DNA of 64,000 bases from Nymphaea colorata (lineage: Eukaryota; Streptophyta; Magnoliopsida; Nymphaeales; Nymphaeaceae), in contig NC_045147.1 of assembly GCF_008831285.2 (NCBI RefSeq), forward strand, positions 10,163,427 through 10,227,426, given 5' to 3'. This document shows positions 22,270 to 34,500 of this stretch, piece after piece. Position 1 is the first letter of the stretch. Every line of letters begins with the position of its first letter. The notes under the pieces are model-generated. The model was given only the letters and a program-made list of their open reading frames with translations, was not told the origin of the DNA and ran no database searches. The translations under genes were made by a program, and so were the position numbers.

Positions 22270-24640
22270 ACTGAACCTTTCTGCTATAAAGTCAAATGGG
22301 TGCCTCATATTTCTGATTTTCTTGATACATATGTTTCTCATTTTTCGGAAAACTGAAGCTAAAAGGAGAACATACTCTTGTATCATATCTCAGGTTACAA
22401 CATTGACTAGAATGATAACAAGACCTTATGCTTTTGGCACTAATACTTCTGATTAATATTCCAAAAGTGAGGCACATGTGAGGAAAAAGGAAGCAAGTTA
22501 AGCCTATTTTCACGATTATCAGACATGGTGGGCATATAATAAAAAGGAAGTGTTCGCATTTCGTTCTTGCTTGTCTCCCGGAATCGTTGCCCTTTGCAAT
22601 AATGCTGCATGACAATTCGTTGTGGCAATTTTCTTTTGGTACTGGAATTGTGTTAAAAATTAAGAACACATCACTAAAGCCGTTGAAGAACTTGACTCTA
22701 AAATGATCAATAAAATTTTTGTTTCCTATATATATTATATTATATTATAAGAGTCACTCAACTCACTTATAAGGGTTAAGGGTTGTTCATTATCCATGAT
22801 AATGGATGGTGAAAAGAAAAATAAAGAGAAAAAGGTGTAAACTAAAAATATTAGTTATCTTTTTCTCATTGTTTTTTGTACGATTGACCAACAGCCTTTA
22901 TGAGTGAGCTGGATAGTCATAGTCACTATTCAACGCACTCTTTCCAATCCAATAAAACACACCCCCCTATATTCACTGCTAAGATTAAAAAACAAACCCT
23001 TGATTATATCATAGATGCAATAAGACATGAGAGTGGTGATTAAAAGGTGAAAATGGATATTAAGTTGCAAAAAAGTAGGAAGTTGAGGGCTAAGTTCGAT
23101 GGCATCAATGCTTTCTGTTATTTGTATGTCTTTTGCTAAAGGAAGGAATATGTCATCCATTGATTACTTGCAAAGCAGAGCAAGTAGTTCTTGTGCTAAA
23201 GAGATCAGGTTTTGGGGAATAAATTGTACAGGCATCAATTCTTTGTAAAGAAAAAGTGTAAAAAGAAGTTCCTTTCTTTACTTCATTTAGGCCACGATTC
23301 CACTGTAAAAGTGGAATTGAGACTCCAAAACCTTGGAAAGTTATATGGCATAACAAACATGATACATTAATCTGGTATGTTTTTCCTCAGTTCTGGAATT
23401 TTTGTTCTAACAAAAAAGTTCCACCTAAATAAGTAGAGCTTTTGAAACAGAGAGATGTGGTCATTAAAGTTCCACCTAAACAAGTGGAACAAAAGTTCCA
23501 AGTCACCACACAAGATGTGATAGGTGGAACCTGAAACTTTTGTTCCACCTCATAACTACTCGGTACTAAATGCTTGGCATCTTATTGCTGGACATTTTAA
23601 TACCATATATCCAACCTGACCTTATAGTATCAAATTACATAGCAAAGAAATGTATAGGTTTACAAGTTACAACTCAAACGCACTCCAAGCTTGGCTTCCC
23701 TGCAATCATGCGGACGTGGTCAGGTCTACATCTACTATGTGAAAGTAATACAAGGTTATTCTCTATTCTGGCCTGTATCTGTTCTGTGAAAGTAATACGA
23801 CATTACTCTCACACGATAGACATAGACCTGATCGCATTTACATCATACATCACTACCTTTGAAATTCTTGTACGGATATTGCGTACTTGTTTTATGATTC
23901 ACAATAATGTTGCCAGCATAAAGTGAGTAATATCTTTTACTGTACAAATCACCAAGAGTTCAATCTGTTTTAGGGAGGTAGACTCAAAGTGCTAAAAAAT
24001 TTAATCAATTCAATAATATCAATTTGAAGTTTTGAACTATTCTAGGATTTGGTCGCGTCAAAAGCTATGTTTGAGTTCTTATAGCCCTCTTCAATACAGG
24101 CTTTTTCACTTTGCAAGTGCTTTGTTGCTTCGCGAGTGCGTGTACAAGACTCTTTTAGAGTGGTACATCAAATTCCTGAAATCCAATCCGCTGATTGCAT
24201 CTTCTTTAACAAGAAGACCTCTCCAAAGCTGACCTAACATCAAGAAAGGTCAACCACCATTTCCAGGGGAAACGGAATTACCAAGTCTGCATTAATTAGG
24301 GTTAGCTAGTTATGCTAACTTAAAAGATATTTCGATGAACCCGTCCTCAGTACATCATGTTTGAGTTGCTCATTATTATCTTCGGTTCTTTAGACATCCC
24401 AAAACCGGTCTAGTGAGAATGGTTAAACTGTTGCTACAAGTTTTTAGCGATTGATTTTGTTTGGGTTTTTACCAACGGATCGTATTCTCTTGTAGTGCAA
24501 TAACATATTGGGGTTTGGATTTTAATCTTACAAGTGAATATATTTTCAGGAAAATGTAATTAAAACACAAGTATAGCAACAATTGCTGTCAAGATACGCT
24601 TTTCAAATTCACCGATGGAGATGTCAATTTTGAATACCAA
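20196..24640. other. Intergenic DNA with isolated exon-like segments, no gene recognised
   Basis: A (CT)n tract of about 40 bp lies at 22226-22266. Around 23415-23550 the word GTTCCACCT recurs in both orientations, making local hairpins. Short minus-strand open pieces near 20930-21065 (after an acceptor: RMCELAHALLSGKIFVRPQI), 21890-21960 and 22060-22190 (AVGRHVWVADQKGDRIGSCS) look slightly coding. They do not join into a gene I recognise and could be decayed exons. Confidence 0.4.
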
Positions 24641-24654
24641 TTGGCATCCCAGGC

Positions 24655-25280
24655 ATGTTTATGAGAACTTGTGTATGGCATTTTTTGTTAGAATGGTATC
24701 ATGAGGTGGCTTGGCTTGACCAGGAGATGAGTTATTGCTTACTCTGGCAAAATCTCAAGAGTAAATGGTCAGAACGAGAACTGCAGAATAGGAGACCACC
24801 TTATAGTTTTATGTATATAAAGACTGCAATGGACGAACAAGCAGGAAGGAATATGACCCAGCAAAAGTATCAACAGCTTGGTTTTGAAATTTATGACAAC
24901 CAAGTTTTTTATAATAAAACTTTTAATAATTTGCAGATGATTGGTCAGACTCTCAAACGATTCATGAACAAAATTTACTCAGGCACAATATATATTTCCT
25001 TGAAGCTCTAAGAAACAATACTATTTTTAGATCCATTTCGGAAGCTAAATGTAAATCTGCAGCCAAGACTGCAGCAGAACTGCACAAACATGTGAACGTA
25101 GATGTTCATTTTTATGATCGAACCACCAAATACAAACTTCAAGTCAATCATCCGGAGTGTATGCTACAACTTGCTGATGCCTTCCTAAACCATCAATACA
25201 AACCTGGTTTGAATATGTTAGATATATACAAACTCAGTATTCTTCCAGGAATCATTGGGTTGCAGGGGAATGATAAATAA
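24655..25280 (+). pseudogene. Unrecognised protein-coding remnant, two offset frames
   Basis: A 118-codon frame (24655-25011), with KQRMTQQKYQQL-like Gln-rich and DQEMSYCLLWQNLKSKW segments, leads into a second frame after a shift near 25000. The second frame (about 25020-25280) reads SEAKCKSAAKTAAELHKHVN, then a segment with HFYDRTTKYKLQVNHPECML, and a stop. The shift joins the two readings smoothly, so this may be one decayed gene. I do not recognise the family. An upstream frame at 24032-24232 shares an R-CV..LLEWY phrase with the start of this one, a hint of local duplication. Confidence 0.35.
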
Positions 25281-26160
25281 ATATAAGCAGGACACAGAAT
25301 CAACAGCCATATGGACAATAGAAGAAAGTTAACTGCAATAGATATTCAAATCTCGAGGGTCCCTGTTTACATAGATTCGTTCATAGGTGCAACAGTTTTT
25401 GTTGCAATTGTTATGTTTTCAATTTCACAAAAACCGTTTTCTATGATATTGAGAACTGACACAATTTTCTCATATGAAAATGTGAATTTTTTAACTGACT
25501 GTTGTTTTAAACAAGAGAGTTAATTTTCATAAGATCATGTTACGAATCACATTTTATTTAGCAACTTGTGACCCTGCGCAATTGGGGGAATAACTCTAAG
25601 CAGCTGCACAAATGCTATAAAGATAATGCTGGGTATTTCCACTTTTTTTTTTTTTCCTGTAGTTAGATGCAAGTGAGGTTTAGATTTCTGGCTCCAGCCT
25701 CCGCCGGAATATATGGTAGATACAGTTCTCTGCCAAATTTATGCTTGTGCATGTGTATTAATCTAATGCACGATTTCTCTTCTTACATAGGACACGCTAG
25801 CACATCTACAAGCTTACACTGGAATAAACGGCTAGGCAAAATTCGATGTCAAGTAACAAATGAAACCACGTATTATTAAGGACATGCTGAAGGGCAAAAG
25901 AAATAGCCTTACATTAAAACAAAAAATCCAAGCAAATGTCTATATCGGCTGCATTCTTCATAAGCATCCGCTGCTGCTACGCAGCAAGACAAATAATCAA
26001 GTATCAGGGAAAAAATAACCAGAAAAACAAAAAAAGAATTGAAGACAACAATCCAATGGCATGCATATGCATATGAGTTCCAGAACAGCATATGAGCGCA
26101 CAGAGTAAGCAGAAAGAGAATCAACACTAACAAAGCAAAATTTCTTAGCAGCTACCCATC
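25281..26160. other. 3' flank of the SAM synthase gene
   Basis: This stretch probably carries the 3' UTR of the minus-strand SAM synthase gene directly below 26161. No other gene or repeat is recognised. Confidence 0.4.
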
Positions 26161-27336
26161 TCAAGCCTTTGATTTCTTGAGAACTTTGACGGTCTCCCAT
26201 GTGAAATCTGGGTCGTCCCTGCCAAAATGCCCATAAGCAGCAGTCTTCTGAAACCTGAAATTGCCCCCTCTCTTGAGGTCCAGATTGATAGAGATCATCC
26301 CTGGCCTGAAATCGAAACTCTCCTTGATCAGCTTCAATATCTCCTTGTCAGGAACCTTCCCCGTTTTATACGTATCAACAAAAACAGACAGTGGCTCTGG
26401 CACACCAATTGCATAAGAAACCTGGACCAGGCAGCGCCGAGCTAGGCCGGACGCAACCACACTCTTAGCAGCCTGCCTCACTATGTAAGCACCACTTCTG
26501 TCAACCTTGGTCGGATCCTTCCCTGAAAATGCACCACCACCATGGGCACCCCACCCCCCATACGTATCAATAATGATCTTCCGGCCGGTGAGCCCCGCGT
26601 CGCCGTGCGGCCCGCCGATAACAAACCGGCCGGACGGATTCAGGTGGAATATGGTCTTCTCATCAAGGTACTTTGAAGGGATCACCGGCTTTATGACATG
26701 TTCCATTAGGTCGGCTGCGATCTTGTCATTAGTAACTGTTTCATCATGTTGGGTAGAGATCAGCACAGTATGGACCCTAAGCGGGATCATAGCTCCACCA
26801 TCATTTCTGTACTCAACAGTCACCTGGGTCTTGCCGTCAGGCCTGAGCCATGCGCAGGTCCCATTTTTCCTTACCTGGGTGAGCCTGGCACCCAGCTTGG
26901 TTGCTAGCACATGGGTGAGGGGCATCAGCTCAGGAGTTTCGTCTGTGGCATACCCAAACATGTGGCCTTGGTCTCCTGCTCCGATCTCTTCCGGCTTCTT
27001 GGTCAGGTGCCCGTGCACGCCTTGGGCAATGTCAGGACTCTGCTGCTCAATGTTCACCAGGACCTTGCATTTGTCGGCGTCCAAGCCGACGTCGGCGGAG
27101 GTGAAGCCGATTCCCCGGCAAGTGTCCCTGACAATTTTCTCATAGTTAACTTTGGCCTTAGTGGTGATCTCCCCAAAGACCATCACCATGTCTGTCTTGG
27201 TGCAGGTCTCACAGGCGACTTTGCTTTCAGGGTCTTGTTCCAAGCAAGCGTCAAGAATGGCATCAGAGACTTGATCGCAGAGCTTGTCAGGGTGACCTTC
27301 ATTGACGGACTCGGATGTGAAGAGAAAAGTATCCAT
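26161..27336 (-). CDS. SAMS: S-adenosylmethionine synthase (methionine adenosyltransferase)
   Basis: The uninterrupted coding exon gives 391 residues, the normal length for plant enzymes. It makes S-adenosylmethionine from methionine and ATP, releasing phosphate and diphosphate. The product is the methyl donor for lignin, DNA and lipid methylation and the precursor of ethylene and polyamines. The N-terminus [17 protein letters not shown] (residues 6-22) holds the catalytic His and first metal Asp of the family. Signature 1 [11 protein letters not shown] is at 119-129. Signature 2 [19 protein letters not shown] begins at 267. The C-terminus [14 protein letters not shown] is typical. No key residue is missing. 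The ATG follows a splice acceptor (TTCAG) directly, so the gene has a leader intron, as is common in plant SAMS genes. It is expected to be cytosolic or nuclear and homo-oligomeric. The function call is firm; which paralogue it is cannot be told. Confidence 0.97.
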   Translation of the reverse strand: MDTFLFTSESVNEGHPDKLCDQVSDAILDACLEQDPESKVACETCTKTDMVMVFGEITTKAKVNYEKIVRDTCRGIGFTSADVGLDADKCKVLVNIEQQSPDIAQGVHGHLTKKPEEIGAGDQGHMFGYATDETPELMPLTHVLATKLGARLTQVRKNGTCAWLRPDGKTQVTVEYRNDGGAMIPLRVHTVLISTQHDETVTNDKIAADLMEHVIKPVIPSKYLDEKTIFHLNPSGRFVIGGPHGDAGLTGRKIIIDTYGGWGAHGGGAFSGKDPTKVDRSGAYIVRQAAKSVVASGLARRCLVQVSYAIGVPEPLSVFVDTYKTGKVPDKEILKLIKESFDFRPGMISINLDLKRGGNFRFQKTAAYGHFGRDDPDFTWETVKVLKKSKA

Positions 27337-28015
27337 CTGAAGCGATCACAACAGCTAGAAGTTTGAGAGGGAACCTACATAAGGCATAATTCAGTTGCTC
27401 TATACGGTTAAAAATGAACTTGAATTGGCTGATTATATGCTGAGGGTCACGGTAATTCAGTATTTCTTCTGCAAATTTTACACTATCAACCAGTTCCTTA
27501 TAATGAACCATTCTTGCAACATTTTTGGTTTGCGATTGTCGATCTAAAATATTCGTGAGGAGTTTCAGCGCTTCATGTTTAATTGCCATAAAAACTTATA
27601 TTTGATCACAATCAAGCCGCAAAAGTGCTAATTTTGATGTAATTGTGTATTCTAAGGAAAAAGAGACAGTATTTGAATAAGATACTGCTGCTGCTGCAGA
27701 TGAATAAGATCACCTACCGACAAAGAACAAGGTGAACGAATATAAGACAACTTGGAGATTTTCGCCTCATTCTGTAATAAGACTTCTAGAAATTGAGAAA
27801 CTTTCTTCCCTCTCGTGGGAAAGCACTTGGCTCTAAAGAGAAACTTCTTGAGAACGCTTACCAGTTGAAGCATTGGAATCTAACCTTTCTTTCTTAAAAG
27901 GAGGAACATTTGGCAGAATTGAATCATGGTTTCTAAAACATACCTCGTGAAGGAAGAAGAAGATCAGAAGGCCAAAGGGGAGATCCTGCTGCTACTGTTC
28001 TAAAAGGAAAGGAGA
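27337..28015 (-). other. SAMS leader: 5'-UTR exon and 607-bp intron
   Basis: A non-coding first exon of about 70 nt runs from about 28015 to 27944 and ends GAG|GTATGT. The intron runs from 27943 to 27337 and ends TTCAG just before the start codon. The phase is irrelevant because it is leader sequence. Open frames inside the intron are therefore not genes. Confidence 0.72.
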
Positions 28016-28038
28016 GTAAATATGAGGGAACTTGGTGA

Positions 28039-28046
28039 TTTATATA
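28039..28046 (-). promoter_or_regulatory. TATA box of the SAMS gene
   Basis: On the minus strand TATATAAA lies about 95 bp before the leader intron donor. This places the transcription start near 28015 and gives a first exon of about 70 nt. Confidence 0.7.
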
Positions 28047-30280
28047 ACACTATTTTCTATTGGCCCGAAAGTTTTTAGTTGTCTGAATTGTTCAACCATC
28101 CCGATGTGAACGGATCGCCTCGTTCCCCACCTAAAAATGGAGACATTTCCTCCACGGTCTTAGAGGAAAGCCCTTAGTTTCAGGGAAGTGAAGCAAACGT
28201 GGCACTCGAACGGAATGTTCAGGTGATTGCCCGTCCATCTGACTGTGCCATGTGTTCCGAAGGCGGAGGAGCCAATCCAAAAATTCACGAGACAAGAGGG
28301 GTCCGTCCGTTCGAGTATGAAAGGGACAAGGAACGAAGTAAATTTTCACAAGTGAATGTTTATTACTTTTATGTTGGGACGCTCCGTAACCTGATGGAAG
28401 AAATCAGTTTATCTTTTGTGCATTTTTTCCATTTGCCTAAAGAATTTAATAGAGTTAGTTTTTTATTTGAATCTGTCACCGTTATTTGGAGTTCGTGTCC
28501 ATGACTAGGGATGTCAATGTGAATAGTTTATTATTTTAACTATATCTGCTGTTTTTTCAGATGTTTACATATTATTTGGATTCGATTACCAATGAAGAAA
28601 AGTCGAGCTCAAATTCAAAGTCCTATTTTACAATGTGAATTTGACCTAAATTTGACATTATTTAAATTCACTTCTGAATCTGAATTTTAAATTGAGTCCA
28701 TGTGACTTTAAAATTGTGATGGCATTGGTAAAGCCTTCCAATTTCTTTTTTTTCATAAATTTGTGAAAAAATCAAAAAGTTCATCTGTAGTGCCTGATTT
28801 AGGTTAAAATGGCATTTATGTAGTATCATATATAGATTAATTTTACCTGCATGTATGTGTAAATTCTAGAAATTTAACTAAAGCCTGCATAACTAATAAG
28901 GACATAACTAGAGTAGGTTATATTTTATGGCCCATAACTAAGAATCATGTGTTATGAGTTAACATTACCAAAATACCCCTCTTTGGTTTTGTGTTAATAG
29001 CATAGCAAAAAAGTCACCTTCAACCCTTGTGAAGCTTAAATTAGTGGTTGAATTTGTGCAGTTTGGGTCCACAGCCCCACGAAACCCAAGTCACCATGGT
29101 TAATTGAAAATTTGTTAACTAATAGATCCCCGTTAAAAGAAATCTGGACTGTGGGTCTAAGATTACTTGTAGGGAGAGAAAAGTTAAAAAACTTACTGAA
29201 ACCTCTCATATTTTACCAGCCAATATCCCCATGTTACTATTTCGTCTAAAACGAATCTAAGTTGATATTATACCTACAGTCTCCCTACTTCATGTGAGTG
29301 CACGCGCACACACATACATACACAAACAAATAAAGTGATTTGACATCTTAGAACCCAAACTTTAGTACTCAAGGCCCACAAGGTTTGGGGCAGCGAGGTT
29401 ACTTCCATGGTGGTGAAGGAATGGGTCCTTGTGGCCTCTTGTGGCCTCCATATTAAGGACATCAATAGATCGAGTCAAAAATTTTATTTGAGAGGTCATT
29501 TGGTAGAAAAAAACATTGAGAGAGTACCGAATAAACCAACCTCAAATATTGCAGAAAATTTGTACAATACTACTTTTAGTGTTATACAAATATACTCCAT
29601 CCACTTCAATATTTAGGCAGATTCAGTCACTAACTACCAAGTGGAATAGTTTGTACATGCTCTATGAATTTGTTCTAAAATTTTGGTTTAGGTCTATATT
29701 ACTTGTTAAGATATTCAGTGAATCTCTGCTTACATATTCAGTAACATACTGTTTTGTTTTTCAAATAGACCATAAAGGTAAGGTCTATTTGAAAATACAC
29801 ATTATGTTATTGTATGTATCTAATCCAAAAATTAGTTAGATTTATTGGACATTTTAAAAAGTGTGTTATGAATCTGTTATATTTTTTGAGGTAATACATG
29901 AAACAGTAACATACTGTTATTATCCTCAAACAGCTTCTAAAGGGAGATGTCAGTGGAAGTGGAGCTGTCAAAGTAAACAAAAACAAGATAAATGAAGAAG
30001 GACATAAAAAACTGTCTATGCCATATATCAAAAAGTTTGTGTTAAACCCGATGATAGTTGCACCAACTCGAGCCTCAATTTTATTTGAGCAATGAATTAG
30101 ATCATTGTCCAAATACCCTATATCTCTTGAGAATGCAGTTGTCTATGAGCCAACTTGCCAACTTCAAGACAAATAAAGTCTCCTTGAGCTTGGCTTGGGT
30201 CCTTACATGGCCTGAACCCACCGTCAACCAACAATGGAAGATACCGAGGACACCAAAGAGGAACACTGACATAATGACAA
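28047..30280. other. Intergenic DNA upstream of SAMS, no gene recognised
   Basis: The first few hundred bases are the SAMS promoter flank. A perfect 14-bp hairpin stem (caaatagacc core, about 29758-29795) lies in an AT-rich MITE-like segment at 29600-29940. No exon series or RNA gene was seen. Confidence 0.45.
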
Positions 30281-30284
30281 GTTA

Positions 30285-30572
30285 AGCCTGAGCATCGGGC
30301 CAGTCTGGCCCGATTAAATTAAAAAAAAATATATATTTTTTAATACAAAATAATATATAAATATAATTAATCATAATAAAAATATTATATATATATATAT
30401 AAATTAATAAAATAAATATAAAAAAAAACATTATTGGCCTCACCCGAGCTTACCGAGCCAGCCCGATAAGGAATCAGGCCAGCCTAGTACCCCTTTTTTC
30501 GGTCTCGAGCCAAGACCAGAGTCAAGCCGGGTACGGGGTACCCACCGACAGCCCGACCCGATGCTAAGCCTT
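30285..30572. mobile_element. MITE-like element with GC-rich inverted ends
   Basis: The left end agcctgagcatcgggcc and the right end (complement ggcttagcatcgggtcgg) are inverted copies. They enclose an AT core (30330-30430) and GC-rich shoulders with gagccagcccgat-like words. TTA is present on both sides and may be the target duplication. Similar GC-rich shoulders next to AT tracts occur at 40530-40720 and 56110-56330, probably related, less complete copies. No coding capacity is seen. Confidence 0.6.
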
Positions 30573-31539
30573 AACAAGGAGTGTATTGGAGCTCTTCTTA
30601 GTCAAACCTTGGTAACTCAACTAAACTTAAATTAAGTGAGCTCATCTTTTCACTCGAGCCAACAATTTGACCAATGAGTGGCGCATATACAAATTGGTCT
30701 CAAGTTAGTCAACCATTTGTAATCTTGAGTCGGGTTGGGTACCGGGCCTAACAGGAATGTTAGTATAAACTGCTTTTCTTCTCTCTGCCGCTTTGGGATA
30801 TGAGTAGAAAGTTGAGAACATTGTACAACCCTAATCGAGAAAGCTCATAAAGAAGCAAAGTGTGAGACTTGTGTCACTCTGTTACGGTGACCTTCTCTAT
30901 GTTTGAAACTAAATGGGTGTCCCTTCGAAACTAGAATGGATGAACTAGCTAACTTCTTCGGCTCGATTTAACTTGATAAACTGAACTTCGAGAATTGGTT
31001 ACTATTTAATCAATCTTGCCTTTCGATAACAAAGTTTTAACTGGGCGGTAGTACAAGTAGAAAATCACACACCTAAGATGAGAAAAATTTGCACTTTTTC
31101 TTTAGGCAAAGCGGGATCTTGTATACTTTCCAGCTAAATACATAGCTTTCATCGATGTTATACCATTCTTAGGAAATATTCAAAAGGTAAATCACGCTAT
31201 TCTCATAAAGAAAAGGCTTGGATGATACGACTTTAACAATAGAAGGTGACTTTATCCAACAGAAATAAAATGATACCCCAATAATTTCCTGGTTTTTTAG
31301 GTTTCACTGACTCAAGATATCACCAGAACAAGGCTGTAGGGTGAGAGCAGTGACCGCTTAGGGCAGCTTCCATTTTGAATTGAATTTCGCCCCTCCCCAT
31401 ATTCCCTTCTTCTTCCAATTTCCCTCAAATCCCAGAAACCAAACGCCTCGGGGGGTAAAAGTAAAACAAAAAGAGAAGGGAAAACCAGAAAAGAGAAAGA
31501 CTCCAAAAATCCAGATATTGTCCAAAAGAAAGAAAGGAA
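30573..31539. other. Upstream region of the Tic22-like gene
   Basis: No other gene is seen. The part from about 31380 to 31540 is purine-rich and probably 5' UTR or core promoter of the plus-strand gene. No clear TATA box was identified. Confidence 0.4.
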
Positions 31540-34500
31540 ATGCAGAAGGCTTCTTCGTTCCCTCTCTCGGCTATGGATTCCCGCAAAACCCCGAAAGCAT
31601 CATCTTCATCCCCTTCGTCGTCACCGCAACCGTTTCCTCATTTTATTTCTTCTATCTCTGGCTTCATCCAGCTCTCCCTTTCCAGAGTATTCTCTCTGTC
31701 TCTTCTCTGTCTCCGTCTTAATTTTTCTCTCTGGTTTTCTCTGATTGTTGTTCTTCTTTTGTTTGGCAAGTGCAGTTTCGCGAGCAATGGATGCAATGCG
31801 AAGCGGAGGCGTGTTGCAGAATCGAAGAAGGCAAGAGGCGGATTGGGAGTATGGTGGGGAATCTGCCCATCGGTCGGAGACCTGTGCGACCGTTTGCTGC
31901 AATTTCCCATGAGCAATTCCAGCCGAAGCGCGCTTTTGATATAGCTCTAAGCACCGAGGAGGTCGCCAAGACACTCGCCGGCACTGCGGTATACACGGTG
32001 AGCAATGCCAACAACGAGTTCGTCCTCGTTTCGGACCCCAACGGACAGAGGTCTCTTGGGTTACTGTGTTTTAGGCAGGAGGATGCCGAATCCCTTCTTG
32101 CTCAGGTGACCCATTTCTCCTTTTCGCTCCCTCTCTTCACTTCTTCTCTGTTTCTTTTTATTCGTCCTCTTGTCTGTTTTGGATTCTCTAACATTCCCAT
32201 ATAAATTCATGATTGGATGGGAAATATGGCTGTCTCTTGCAGGTTCAATTGCGCCAACCGGTTTTAGGAAAGGGTGCAAGGGTGGTGCCCATCACGCTTG
32301 ACCAGGTAGGCCAGCATTGCTTCAGGTGTCTGTAAAATTTAATTTTATATGTCTACTAATCTGAAAAAAAAAAAAAAAGATATGCTGGTGAATTTTGATG
32401 GAAATGGAATCGTTTCAAGTTTAATTTTGTCTCATTTAACTGTGGATTGAAATTTGGAGCATTATTAAGAGAATCACGTCGTTGGAGTCTGCTAGGTTCC
32501 AGATGGGTAGGAAGCAATCAGGAATTGTAACTCTATCCTCAGTAATGTCTATTTATCAAGTTCAGAGTATTCAGACGTTTTTGTTGCCAAGAATATGTAA
32601 ATTCACGATTTCACATCCATCTATTACAAAGATTATGAAGTTTAAGCTTTAAACTACATTCTGTGGGAACTTTTTATATGTTGGTTTAGTTAATGATGTT
32701 GTGCGTGGCTTAGCTGTTTGTGTTAAATGTGCCAACTTGTGTTGCTGAAGAATGTGTTCTTGATTGAAAACTTGAAGTTACTGCAGTCTTGGCTGGTTGT
32801 CCTAGATTAGGTAAATGGCAATAACCAGTTTTTGGATACCACCAATTATTTTTGGAAAAAAGGAAACTCCCTTTCTGCTTTTTGATTAGGCGTTCTCTTG
32901 CAAATGTGCATGTTTCATTTCTTGTTACCGACTGGTTGTACACTAAGCAGGTAGCATGCAACAAGATTGTTGTCGGTTGTTACCGCTAGAAGCAACAAAT
33001 ATTTGCTTGTGGCATTAACAATACCTTTCATTCTTCAATGAGAAATGAAAAATATTAACTTCCTCATAAAGCGTGAGAGTACTCCTTGCACATGCAAGAA
33101 CCTTGCGTTGTTTAGTCCTAACATCTTTGAGAGTGTGCATTTATATAATTATGATATGAAATGAGTATATATATCTTGTGGATAGGAGTGAACTTGGAAA
33201 TGATAACAAACTAGTGTTGCTATTATTACTGTTGTCATTATTGTCGTTGTTGTTGTACTTTTCTTTGCCTCTTCTTCAAAATAGAAAATATCATGTAACA
33301 TTTTTAGGTCGGAGCTGTAGTGAAACAAGTAACATCTTATATTTGTGTGTAAATGTATTTGTGCATGTAATGATGTTCCAACGTCCTAATGTTTGTAGCT
33401 GCCATCCAGATCAAGCATATCTTTATTTTGCCTCATTCTCTTGTTTGAACTTTGAATACCTGTGACATAGATCTAACAGGTGCCATTTTCTTGTTCTTGC
33501 AGGTTTATATGCTAAAAGTTGAAGGGATCGCATTCAGGTTTTTACCTGATCCTACTCAAATAAGGAACGCTTTGGAGGTTAGATTTGTATATTATTTAAA
33601 GGAGATTCATTCATCAATCTTTGCCCTGTCTTTCTCTTTAATTGACCTAAATCAGTCTTCATATGTTTGAAGTTTGAACAAGTCAACAGTTGATCATTTC
33701 ATTTAAGTTTCCTGATTGTGAAGCAGTTGTGGATCATATCAACTCCATAGTCACAAATGTCTCACAAAACTTTGAAACTATCTCAATACTTTTACTACTT
33801 TGAAGCCGACACATAATACTGGCTACCCATATTCTCAGAATATCACCAAAAGTAAAAATTTCATAATGTTGTCATGATCTTAGCCCGAGATATTCCTTTT
33901 TTTTTTCCTTGGCCTCTAAAAAGTCTTTCATATTTTTGAGCATGCATTTTTTTTCTTTATCTTTCTTTTGTGTCTTCAAAAAGTTCATTTTTTTCTATTG
34001 TTTCTTTATATTTTGCCAGACAAATGCTAGAAAACCTATTATCCATTTTTTTTATTTTTATATTTTAAAGTTTTGAAATGGCCCGTTAAGAATATCCAAG
34101 TCTGAAGAATAAGTAATGTGCTAATAATGATCTTTTTTTAATGCCTGGAATGCTTGTTCATCAACCTCTGTATGTCTGTCTGCACAGCATATACCGGAGT
34201 ATATTTATGTATATACATGCATGTGGTCTTTCATGTTTGCAGATGTGCATTCATGCATTTTTGTGTGTGTGTATTTGTGTTTGCATCTGTGCATAGATGC
34301 ATAATGTAAATCCATGTATCTGTACCCGCATGGTGCATCTATGTGCATTATTTTGTAAATAATCACAGTGTCATGTGCCTAATTGTCAAATTCAGAAACC
34401 TGACACAGGATCAAGACCCTAAAAGCCAAAAGGACTAGTCATGACTAGAGTCTATATTGTTCAAGTTGGTCGACTAAACTAAAATCAATAAGTAGGTGTA

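Noticed and set aside
26507-27145. 212-codon plus-strand frame opposite SAM synthase
   Set aside because: It is an antisense shadow of a highly conserved coding exon, with no family features and no promoter.
31621-32041. Minus-strand frames over the first Tic22-like exons
   Set aside because: They are antisense to a well-supported exon and have no independent support.
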